Positions 1 to 5,420 of a DNA stretch of 5,559 nt are shown here, piece by piece. The translations under genes and the position numbers were made by a program. This stretch comes from an uncultured Kouleothrix sp. GTDB taxonomy: Bacteria; Chloroflexota; Chloroflexia; Chloroflexales; Roseiflexaceae. The stretch spans positions 1 through 5,559 of the forward strand of contig CALLYN010001008.1 in assembly GCA_937858455.1 (NCBI GenBank). The letters are read 5' to 3'. Numbering within the stretch: position 1 is the stretch's first letter; every line of letters begins with the position of its first letter. The notes under the pieces are model-generated. The model did not search any database. It had not been told where the DNA came from and worked only from the letters and a program-made list of their open reading frames with translations.

Positions 1-923
1 TGCGCGGGCAGGCGCCCGGCCAGGTGCGGCTGGGTCAGCAGCACCGGTGGGGCGGCGTCGCGCAGCATGAAGGCGAGGCGCTCGGCGGGGTAGCCTGGGT
101 CGAGCGGCACGTAGGCGGCGCCGGCCTTGAGGATCGCCAGCAGCCCCACCACCAGCTCGACCGAGCGCTCGACGCAGATGCCGACCAGATCGTCGCGCGC
201 CACGCCCAGCTCGATCAGCCGGCGAGCGAGGCGGTTGGCGCGCCAGTCGAGCTGGGCGTAGCTGAGCTGCTGGCCCTCGAACACCAGCGCGGTTGCCTCG
301 GGCGTGCGGGCGGCCTGGGCCTCGAACAGGCCGTGCAGCGTGGCCGCTGGGTAGGTGGCGCGGGTGTCGTTCCAGCCGTGCAGCAGCTGCTGGCGCTCGC
401 CGGCGCCGAGCAGGTCGCAGTGCTCGTAGCGGGCATCCGGGCTGGCGGCCATGGCGGCCAGGGCGCGGGCGTAGTAGCCGCCGATCGCCGCCAGCTGGGC
501 CGGGCCGAAGGCTGACGCATCGTACGAGAGCGAGAGGAACACCTGGGCCGAGCCGGTATCCTGGCTGAAGTTGGCGTCAAGCGTCAGGTTGGTTTCCTCG
601 AACAGGTCGGCGCCGAGCACCTGCAGCTCGTCGAACTGGGCCAGGCGCGCGTAGACGTGGAAATTGGTGAAGGTGAACATGCTCTCGAACAGCGGCTGGC
701 GGCCGAGCAGGCGCTGGATCTCGGCCAGCGGGTAGCGCCGGAACGGCAGCAGCGCCTGCTCGGCGGCGAAGGTTGCGCGCACCAGGCTCAGCCAGCTGCC
801 GCCGCCGAGCTGGAGGCGCAGCGGCACCGCGTTGAGGAACAGGCCGAGCGCGCGCTCGCCGTCGGCGTGCTCGGGCCGGCCATTCGAGAGCAGCCCGGTG
901 ACGACATCGGTGGTACCGCCGAG
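1..923 (-). pseudogene. 5'-truncated nonribosomal peptide synthetase fragment (C-terminal half of C domain plus start of A domain)
   Basis: An open minus-strand frame of 307 codons runs from 923 off the left edge. Numbered from the first codon after the stop, residues 1-160 match the back half of an NRPS condensation domain. TDVVTGLLSNGRPE is at 5-18, the C5-type motif GLFLNAVPLRL at 27-37, FRRYPLAEIQR at 61-71 and QPLFE at 76-80. A linker (about 160-195) leads to an adenylation domain with A1 motif LSYAQLDWRAN (220-230) and A2 motif LKAGAAYVPLDPGYPAERL (265-283). In NRPSs the C domain forms the peptide bond and the A domain selects and adenylates the amino acid. The N-terminal half of the C domain, including the catalytic HHxxxDG motif, is missing. 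A TAG at 924-926 lies in frame just upstream. There is no ATG or GTG with a Shine-Dalgarno sequence, and no C-domain sequence in any frame of the next 110 bases. I read this as a truncated gene, or possibly an assembly junction. The NRPS identity is very secure; the pseudogene status is inference, because the downstream part is outside the window. Confidence 0.85.
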
Positions 924-985
924 CTAGCACCCGCCCCACCTGGCGCGCCTTGCCGCTACTCGCACTATTCGCCGATCGGTGGTAC
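906..985. repeat. 11-bp direct repeat ATCGGTGGTAC flanking the NRPS/FAH junction
   Basis: ATCGGTGGTAC occurs exactly at 906-916 and again at 975-985, with 58 bases between. The first copy lies inside the truncated NRPS frame, where it encodes Gly-Thr-Thr-Asp on the minus strand. The second lies in the leader of the FAH gene. The homology of the NRPS fragment ends within about 20 bases of the first copy. The copies are seen directly. Any role in a rearrangement is inference, and an 11-bp repeat in a window this size can arise by chance. Confidence 0.5.
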
Positions 986-988
986 TAT
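980..988 (+). promoter_or_regulatory. Candidate extended -10 promoter for the FAH gene
   Basis: TGG immediately precedes TACTAT (983-988), giving a TGn extended -10 with 4 of 6 matches to TATAAT. No convincing -35 hexamer is found 16-18 bases upstream. The predicted transcript would start near 995 and leave a leader of about 40 nt before the ATG at 1035. The element overlaps the second copy of the 11-bp repeat. Weak prediction. Confidence 0.25.
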
Positions 989-1021
989 CGGCGCTACCCG
1001 AAACCAATTTCACCCGGCTAT

Positions 1022-1026
1022 GGAGG
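1022..1026 (+). promoter_or_regulatory. Shine-Dalgarno GGAGG fixing the FAH gene start
   Basis: GGAGG ends 8 bases before the ATG at 1035. It overlaps the in-frame ATG at 1020, which therefore cannot be the start, and it rules out the long N-terminal extension back to 657. Confidence 0.85.
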
Positions 1027-1034
1027 AACTCGCA

Positions 1035-1907
1035 ATGCGTCTGGTTACCTACCACGACGAGCGTGGCGACCATATTGGCGCGCTACGCGACGGCTCTACG
1101 ATTGTGCCGCTCGACACAGTGGCGCCCAGCATGCTCGCGCTGATCGACGGCGGCGCGGCCCTGCTGAGCGAGGCCCGCGCCACACTCGAGCGCGCCGCGA
1201 GCACCGTGCCGCTCGGCCAGGTGCGGCTGCTCGCGCCCATCCCGCGCCCGCGCCAGAATGTGATCTGCCTGGGCATGAATTATGTCGAGCACGCCTACGA
1301 GTCGATGCGCGCCAAAGGGCTCGAGCCCAGCCTGCCGCCACACCCAGTGTTCTTCAGCAAAGCCGCCACCAGCATCTGCGCCGACGGCGACGACATCCCG
1401 CTCGATCCGCGCGTGACCGAGGCGCTCGACTACGAGGTGGAGCTGGCGTTTATTATCGGGCAGGGCGGCAAGAACATCGCGCGCGGCCAAGCGATGGCGC
1501 ATGTCTTCGGCTACACGATCGTCAATGATATTTCGGCGCGCGATCTGCAGAACCGCCACCAGCAGTTCTACAAGGGCAAGAGCCTCGACCGCAGCTGCCC
1601 GATCGGGCCGTGGATCGTCACCGCCGACGAGATCGCCGACCCAGCGGCGCTCGGGCTACGGCTGCGGCTCAACGGCGCCACCCGCCAGGACTCAAGCGTG
1701 GGCGATTTGATCTTCGACATCCCCACCACGATCGAGGTTCTGTCGCTCGGCCAGACGCTCGAGCCCGGCACGATCATATCGACCGGCACGCCCAGCGGCG
1801 TGGGTATGGGCATGAGCCCGCCCAGCTACCTGCGGGCCGGCGACGTGATGGAGGCCGAGATCGACGGCATTGGCGTGCTGCGCAACCGCGTCGTCGCCGC
1901 CGAGTAG
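1035..1907 (+). CDS. Fumarylacetoacetate hydrolase (FAH) family protein
   Basis: A 290-aa protein of the FAH / 2-hydroxyhepta-2,4-diene-1,7-dioate isomerase type (the COG0179 group). These are cytosolic, Mg2+/Mn2+-dependent enzymes that hydrate, isomerise, decarboxylate or cleave C-C bonds in 2-keto acids, often at the end of aromatic catabolism. A short N-terminal domain (about 1-65) precedes the catalytic fold. LGMNYVEHA (79-87) carries the candidate catalytic H86. FFSK is at 106-109. LDYEVELAFIIG (131-142) supplies metal ligands E134 and E136. VNDISARD (163-170) supplies D165. KGKSLDRSCPIGPWI (180-194) and STGTPSGVG (249-257) are family signatures. All expected ligands are present and the length is normal, so the enzyme should be active. 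The substrate cannot be told from sequence; acylpyruvase or oxaloacetate decarboxylase activity is also possible. No pathway partner lies nearby. It is convergent with mscL and shares its terminator. Confidence 0.93.
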   Translation: MRLVTYHDERGDHIGALRDGSTIVPLDTVAPSMLALIDGGAALLSEARATLERAASTVPLGQVRLLAPIPRPRQNVICLGMNYVEHAYESMRAKGLEPSLPPHPVFFSKAATSICADGDDIPLDPRVTEALDYEVELAFIIGQGGKNIARGQAMAHVFGYTIVNDISARDLQNRHQQFYKGKSLDRSCPIGPWIVTADEIADPAALGLRLRLNGATRQDSSVGDLIFDIPTTIEVLSLGQTLEPGTIISTGTPSGVGMGMSPPSYLRAGDVMEAEIDGIGVLRNRVVAAE

Positions 1908-1950
1908 CATCGGCCTGGCCGGCGCTGCCCGAGCAAGCGTGGTAGCGTAT

Positions 1951-1994
1951 AAAACGGCGAGCGCGAGGGGCAACTCCCTCGCGCTCGCCGTTTT
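1951..1994. terminator. Bidirectional rho-independent terminator
   Basis: A perfect 19-bp inverted repeat: the left arm AAAACGGCGAGCGCGAGGG (1951-1969) pairs with 1976-1994 around the 6-nt loop GCAACT. The GC-rich stem has AAAA on one outer edge and TTTT on the other, so each strand reads stem then U run. It lies between the stop of the plus-strand FAH gene (1907) and the stop of the minus-strand mscL gene (2008) and should end transcription from both. Confidence 0.93.
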
Positions 1995-2007
1995 CGGCCA
2001 GTAGCAG

Positions 2008-2424
2008 CTAGCGCTGGGCGCGGATCGCGTCGCGGATCTCGGCCAGCAGCACTTCCTCGTTGGTAGGCGTGGGAGCCGCCGGCGCGGCGGCAGGCTCGTG
2101 CCGCAGCCGGTTGGCCGAGCGCACAATCAGAAACAGCGCGAAGGCAATGATCAGAAAATTGATCAGCGCCGTGAGGAATGCGCCAACGCCGATCACCTGC
2201 GCGCCGGCCTCTTTGGCGGCGGCATAGCTCGGAAACGCCTGGCCCGAAAGGTTGATATACACGCTCGAGAAATCCGGCTTGCCGAAGAGAACGCCGATGA
2301 TCGGGTTGATGATATCGGCCACCAGCGAATCGATGATGCTGCCAAACGCCGCCCCAATAATCACTGCCACCGCCAGGTCGATCACATTGCCCCGCTCGAT
2401 GAACTCGCGAAACTCCTTGAGCAT
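2008..2424 (-). CDS. mscL: Large-conductance mechanosensitive channel MscL
   Basis: A 138-aa inner-membrane channel that opens under high membrane tension and releases ions and small solutes during hypo-osmotic shock; it works as a homo-oligomer (pentamer). The N-terminal amphipathic helix MLKEFREFIERGNVIDLAV (1-19) leads into TM1 with the pore signature VIIGAAFGSIIDSLVADII (21-39), closely matching E. coli MscL. A short periplasmic loop (about 45-75) follows. TM2 is GVGAFLTALINFLIIAFALFLIV (79-101). A proline/alanine linker (110-120) joins the conserved C-terminal bundle helix EEVLLAEIRDAIRAQ (123-137). Length is normal. The start at 2424 is chosen because AGGAGG sits 4 bases upstream and the protein then begins with the family's usual KEFREF; two in-frame upstream ATGs (2454, 2460) lack a ribosome site. 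The gene is downstream of the MscS-type gene on the same strand and ends in the shared terminator. Confidence 0.97.
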   Translation of the reverse strand: MLKEFREFIERGNVIDLAVAVIIGAAFGSIIDSLVADIINPIIGVLFGKPDFSSVYINLSGQAFPSYAAAKEAGAQVIGVGAFLTALINFLIIAFALFLIVRSANRLRHEPAAAPAAPTPTNEEVLLAEIRDAIRAQR

Positions 2425-2428
2425 ACTG

Positions 2429-2434
2429 CCTCCT
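2429..2434 (-). promoter_or_regulatory. Shine-Dalgarno AGGAGG fixing the mscL start
   Basis: On the minus strand AGGAGG is followed by CAGT and then ATG. The spacing is short (4 nt), but the match is strong and favours the 2424 start over the upstream ATGs at 2454 and 2460. Confidence 0.8.
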
Positions 2435-2464
2435 GTTCCAACTACGACAGACATGGTCATCGTG

Positions 2465-2485
2465 AGTGGCGCGGCTCGCGCCACT
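2465..2485. repeat. 9-bp perfect inverted repeat in the mscL leader
   Basis: AGTGGCGCG (2465-2473) pairs with CGCGCCACT (2477-2485) around a 3-nt loop. It lies 41 bases upstream of the mscL start, within the probable 5' leader. It could be an mRNA hairpin or an operator. No U run follows on either strand, so it is not a classic terminator. Confidence 0.6.
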
Positions 2486-2524
2486 GAAACCAAATCCGGC
2501 TGATCGCTTGGATTATGGTGGGGG

Positions 2525-2560
2525 TTCGGGGGCGGCTTCGCCGCCCCGAAATTTCTTTTT
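2525..2560 (+). terminator. Hairpin with T-rich tail, terminator-like on the plus strand
   Basis: GGCGGC (2531-2536), loop TTC, GCCGCC (2540-2545) forms a 6-bp core. It extends outward through GG/CC and TTC/GAA, with one bulged G, to 2525-2550. On the plus strand it is followed by a T-rich run (2552-2560) as in an intrinsic terminator, yet no plus-strand gene ends near it. On the minus strand, where the flanking genes are read, no U run follows. It may be a decayed terminator, a block to antisense transcription, or half of a repeat element together with the adjacent palindrome. Confidence 0.5.
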
Positions 2561-2601
2561 CTTATGCGGCGCCCGGCAAAGCCGGGCGCCGCATAAGAAA
2601 A
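2557..2601. repeat. 21-bp perfect palindrome with AAA loop
   Basis: The arm at 2557-2577 (core ATGCGGCGCCCGGC) pairs without mismatch with 2581-2601 around the loop AAA (2578-2580). The outer edges are TTTT on the left and AAAA on the right, the reverse of intrinsic-terminator polarity on both strands. It lies between the MscS-type stop and the mscL start. If transcribed it would form a very stable hairpin, possibly protecting the 3' end of the upstream message or attenuating read-through into mscL. A REP-like dispersed element is another possibility; this window alone cannot show copy number. Confidence 0.85.
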
Positions 2602-2673
2602 CACAAGTAATCAAACGGAGTTGGTATGAACAGGCAACGCTGCCTTGTGCAAGCAACAGAGACGCAGGCCGGG

Positions 2674-3507
2674 CTATTTGGTCACATCGCCGGGCAGCTC
2701 GCCATCGGCCGTGCGGGTGATGATCTGGTGCTCGGCCAGCGCCTCGTGCAGGCGCGCCAGCAGGCGGCGGCGTACCTGCGGGGCCGTGCCGTGGCGCGCC
2801 TTGACCTTGAGCATCAGCTCGGTGGTGGCGCCGATCTGGCCGGCCTCGCTGATCACCTCAGGCGCCTCGAGCACATCGGGGCCAGGGTCGGCGATCACCG
2901 ACTGCAAGATCGCCAGCCCTTCGTCCAGCCGGGCGGTGGGGATCGTCAGGTGGATGTGCGCCGCCGAAAAGCTGCCGCGCGCGAAGTTGCGGATGGTGCG
3001 AACATCGCCATTCGGCACAATCCACAGCTCGCCGCCCTCGCCGCGCAGCAGCGTGCGCGTAAGCGACACCTGCTCGACCACGCCGATCACATTGCGGTCG
3101 CCGATCTCTACCTTCTCGCCGATCGCAAACTGGTCTTGCAGCAGCAGCTGGATGCCGCTCATCACATCGCTGATGAACGGGCGCGCCGCGAAGCCCAGCC
3201 CGGCGCTGAACAGCCCCAGCGCGGTGGCGAGCGCGCTCGGGGTGGTGACGAGGCCAAGCATGAAGATCAGCGCCAGCACCACCGCCACCGCGTTCATGAA
3301 CGACTGGGTGAGCTGGCGCAGGGTGGCGCTGCGCTGGTAGCTCAGCGTGCCGCGCCGCAGCCGGCGGCGATAGTGCGCGACGCGCCAGATCAGCCACGCC
3401 AGCGCGCGGCCGATCAGCGCGAAAAACAGCATGCCCAGCAGCCCGAGCAGCAGGTAGCCCACGAAGCTCAGCAGCGCGGCCGTAAATTGATTCAGCAGGT
3501 CTATCAT
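2674..3507 (-). CDS. MscS-family small-conductance mechanosensitive ion channel
   Basis: A 277-aa inner-membrane channel, close in length to E. coli MscS, that gates at moderate membrane tension and protects cells from hypo-osmotic lysis. N-terminal hydrophobic segments lie at about 8-43 and 70-88. The pore-lining TM3 is ALGLFSAGLGFAARPFIS (96-113), with the alternating Gly/Ala typical of the family. The beta domain follows, with QLLLQDQFAIGEKVEIGD (120-137), GVVEQVSLTRTLLR (142-155) and the diagnostic IVPNGDVRTIRNFARG (163-178). The C-terminal alpha/beta vestibule domain occupies about 180-265. The start at 3507 is the first ATG placed before the first hydrophobic segment. It has no recognisable Shine-Dalgarno sequence, so a GTG at 3543 or coupling to the upstream gene is possible. 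Only 49 nt separate it from the stop of the ParB-Usp gene, which suggests one transcript. It has two predicted N-terminal hydrophobic stretches before TM3, so the MscS-type minimal architecture fits. Confidence 0.95.
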   Translation of the reverse strand: MIDLLNQFTAALLSFVGYLLLGLLGMLFFALIGRALAWLIWRVAHYRRRLRRGTLSYQRSATLRQLTQSFMNAVAVVLALIFMLGLVTTPSALATALGLFSAGLGFAARPFISDVMSGIQLLLQDQFAIGEKVEIGDRNVIGVVEQVSLTRTLLRGEGGELWIVPNGDVRTIRNFARGSFSAAHIHLTIPTARLDEGLAILQSVIADPGPDVLEAPEVISEAGQIGATTELMLKVKARHGTAPQVRRRLLARLHEALAEHQIITRTADGELPGDVTK

Positions 3508-3556
3508 TGGAAGAACCGGGAAGCGCGAGCCAACAAAACACACGCGCCGAGCCGCG

Positions 3557-5290
3557 CTAGCGGCACAGCAGCACGGGCACGGCGCTTTCGCGCAGCACCT
3601 GGTCGACGGTGCTGCCGAGCATGATCTCGAGCAGCGGGTTGAAGCCATAGCTGCCGATCACAATCAGGTCGCTGGCGTCGGCGCGCGCGGCGGCAAGGAT
3701 GGCCTCGGCGGCCGGGCCGCCGGCGAGCTGGTAGCGCGCCGCCGCGCCGTGGCGCTCGAGGTAGGCGCGCGCCCGCTCGAGCGTAGCCGAGGTGGCGTGC
3801 TGCTCTTCAAGCGCCGTCACCACCAGCAGATCGAGCTTCCAGGTGAGCGCCAGGTAGGTAGCCGCGAACAGCGCTTCTTCGCCTTTGGGGCTACCGTCGT
3901 AGGGCAGCAGCACGCGGGTGAGCGGGCGCGCCGGGCCGGGCACCGCCAGGATGGGGCGCGGGCAGCGCTGCAGCAGCGTGCGAAACCCCGAGCGCAGCCG
4001 GGCCAGCGGCTCGGTGCCGGGCGGGTACGAGAGGCTCACCACCACCAGGTCGGTCAGGCGCGCGCGGTCGCACACCTGGCGCGTCACATTGCCGACGTCG
4101 ATCGCCAGCTTACCGGGCACGCCCGCCGCAGCGCAGCGCCGCTCGAACTCGGCGCGAACCGCCTCGGCGGCGGGGCTCTTGCGCGCGCCGGCATTTGGCA
4201 CGACGTGCAGGCCAGCCAGCCTGGCATCTTCGCGCCGCGCCACCACCAGCGCCTGCTCGAGCGCGTACCAGCCGGCCTCCTCGCCGTTGATCGCCACCAG
4301 CAGATCCGAGACCAGCCGCTCGGTATAGCTGTTCACACGGCGCTCGTGGCGCCACGCGCCCGGCGGCGGCCCGTTCTCGAGCGCGTCGGGCACCACTGCG
4401 TCGAGCAGCCGGCCGCCCAGGCGCGCCACCGCGCGGCGCGGGCTGTGCTGGCTGGTGAGGTCGCTCAGCGCGGCCTTGGGATCGAGCTGCCAGCCCAGTG
4501 CCTGCTCGAGCGCCGCATGGTGCTGAACGATCCACAGGTACAGGTCGGTCTCGGTGCGGCCAGGAAACTCGTGCAGCGTGCCCTGGTCGCGGATCTCGCG
4601 CACGATCGGCATGTAGCGTGTATCGTACCAGTCGGCCGCAGCACTGGGCAGGTCGGCGGCCGCACCGTGCTGCGCGGCCAGGTAATCGCGGTGCGCGGCG
4701 ATCTGGCGCATCAGCTCGTCGTACTGGCCGGGCGCCGTCACCAGCAGATCAGCGCCAGGCCGCCGCACGTCCAGCTCGGTCTGGTCGAGAAACGCGGCGT
4801 ACTCGGCCTTGATGATCAGGTCGTCGGGCGAGTCGGTTGGGGCGAAGGGCACGCGCGCGCGCACCTCGGTGACGTAAGCCTGGATGTGGCTGGCGCCCGT
4901 CTCGCGCGCCACCGACACGCGGTGGTTGCCGTCGAGCACGAAGTACGCCTGGCCAAGCTGGTAGACTTCGATCGGCGGCACGCCGACCTCGCCCTCGACG
5001 GCGCGCCGCACGCCGACCCAGCGGAAGGCGTCGCTATCGCGGCGCGGCAGAAAATCGCGCGTGAAATCGGTGTAGCGCCCAACGCTGCCGACGATCGCGT
5101 CGAGCGGGATATCGTGAAGCTCGCGGCGGCTGAGCGGCTGCGCCCGCAGCTTCTGGCGCACATCTTCGTACGAGAGCAGCTCGTCGGAGCGGCCGGTGAG
5201 CCGCGCGATCAGATCGCGCATAGCCGCGCGCCGCCGCGCCCGCCGAAAATCTTCGGCCGCCGAGGCCATGTTCATAGGCGATTCAGACAC
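3557..5290 (-). CDS. ParB/sulfiredoxin-like domain fused to two tandem universal stress protein (UspA) domains
   Basis: A 577-aa, probably cytosolic protein. After a basic, Arg-rich N-terminus (about 14-30) comes a module with IPLDAIVGSVGRY (61-73) and FVLDGNHRVSVARETG (117-132). The D-G-N-H-R core (120-124) resembles the nucleotide-binding motif of ParB/Srx folds. A middle region (about 150-320), with a helix at TDLYLWIVQHH (248-258), has no clear assignment. UspA domain 1 spans about 326-451 (SDLLVAINGEE, DLVVVSLSYPPG, PRPILAVP). UspA domain 2 spans about 457-577 (TRVLLPYDGSPKGEEAL, DLIVIGSYGF, SAVPVLLC). Domain 2 keeps the ATP-binding pattern G-x2-G-x9-G-S (G546, G549, G559, S560); domain 1 does not, suggesting one working and one structural copy. 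The GTG start at 5290 is chosen because a purine-rich GGGGGAGGGG lies just upstream. ATG starts at 5275 and 5269 are less well placed, and a longer form would overlap the divergent gene. Domain calls are firm for Usp and moderate for ParB-like; a stress-sensing role is inference. Confidence 0.88.
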   Translation of the reverse strand: MSESPMNMASAAEDFRRARRRAAMRDLIARLTGRSDELLSYEDVRQKLRAQPLSRRELHDIPLDAIVGSVGRYTDFTRDFLPRRDSDAFRWVGVRRAVEGEVGVPPIEVYQLGQAYFVLDGNHRVSVARETGASHIQAYVTEVRARVPFAPTDSPDDLIIKAEYAAFLDQTELDVRRPGADLLVTAPGQYDELMRQIAAHRDYLAAQHGAAADLPSAAADWYDTRYMPIVREIRDQGTLHEFPGRTETDLYLWIVQHHAALEQALGWQLDPKAALSDLTSQHSPRRAVARLGGRLLDAVVPDALENGPPPGAWRHERRVNSYTERLVSDLLVAINGEEAGWYALEQALVVARREDARLAGLHVVPNAGARKSPAAEAVRAEFERRCAAAGVPGKLAIDVGNVTRQVCDRARLTDLVVVSLSYPPGTEPLARLRSGFRTLLQRCPRPILAVPGPARPLTRVLLPYDGSPKGEEALFAATYLALTWKLDLLVVTALEEQHATSATLERARAYLERHGAAARYQLAGGPAAEAILAAARADASDLIVIGSYGFNPLLEIMLGSTVDQVLRESAVPVLLCR

Positions 5291-5292
5291 GT

Positions 5293-5302
5293 CCCCTCCC
5301 CC
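5293..5302 (-). promoter_or_regulatory. Shine-Dalgarno supporting a GTG start for the ParB-Usp gene
   Basis: On the minus strand GGGGGAGGGG is followed by AC and GTG. The contained GGAGG ends 4 bases before the GTG, the same short spacing as at mscL. This decides the start in favour of GTG 5290 over the ATGs at 5275 and 5269. Confidence 0.7.
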
Positions 5303-5320
5303 TGGTGGATAGCAGCGCCT

Positions 5321-5350
5321 ATTGTACCCGAATTGCCCATGATATTCTAA
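5321..5350 (-). promoter_or_regulatory. Candidate promoter of the ParB-Usp gene
   Basis: On the minus strand TACAAT (complement of 5321-5326) matches TATAAT at 5 of 6 positions. A weak -35-like TTAGAA (complement of 5345-5350) lies 18 bases upstream. Transcription would start near 5314, leaving a leader of about 24 nt to the GTG. The -35 overlaps the dyad at 5338-5363. Confidence 0.45.
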
Positions 5351-5363
5351 TGCTAGAATCATG
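5338..5363. promoter_or_regulatory. Imperfect dyad overlapping both divergent promoters (operator candidate)
   Basis: CATGATATTCTA (5338-5349) is mirrored by TAGAATCATG (5354-5363), with a 4-base centre ATGC and a 2-base insertion in the left arm. The inner arms ATTCTA/TAGAAT are perfect. It sits on the predicted -10 of the plus-strand flavoprotein gene and the predicted -35 of the minus-strand ParB-Usp gene, so a bound regulator could control both. No regulator gene is visible in the window. Confidence 0.4.
5351..5359 (+). promoter_or_regulatory. Candidate extended -10 promoter of the flavoprotein gene
   Basis: TGC followed by TAGAAT (5354-5359) is a TGn extended -10 with 5 of 6 matches. 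A partial -35, TTGCCC (5333-5338), has a short 15-base spacer. The predicted start near 5366 leaves a leader of about 55 nt before the ATG at 5421. Confidence 0.45.
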
Positions 5364-5420
5364 CGGATCCCGATCGCCGATGTTCGGCCGGCGCGCACGC
5401 CGCGCACAAGAAAGGCAGCC

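Noticed and set aside
24..515. 163-aa plus-strand frame at the left edge
   Set aside because: It is the complement of the NRPS adenylation/condensation region, where A1, A2 and C-domain motifs are clear on the minus strand.
657..1034. Extension of the FAH protein upstream to an ATG at 657
   Set aside because: It would add 126 residues that are antisense to NRPS coding sequence and unrelated to the FAH family. GGAGG at 1022-1026 and the normal family N-terminus place the start at 1035.
924..1034. NRPS continuing upstream in another frame after a single frameshift
   Set aside because: I read all minus-strand frames of this interval and found stops and no condensation-domain sequence, so a simple frameshift does not explain the break.
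2525..2601. Intrinsic terminator for the MscS-type gene
   Set aside because: Read on the minus strand, the 21-bp stem is followed by A's and the second hairpin by C's, not a U run, so it does not fit a rho-independent terminator for that gene.
2626..3624. 332-aa plus-strand frame with a GGAG upstream of its ATG
   Set aside because: It is antisense to the well-supported MscS-type gene and its translation has no recognisable domain; the ribosome-site-like bases look coincidental.
3749..5350. 533-aa open frame on the plus strand
   Set aside because: It lies antisense to the ParB-Usp-Usp gene, whose domains are unmistakable. The translation is low-complexity, rich in Arg, Ala, Gly and Gln, as expected from the complement of GC-biased codons.
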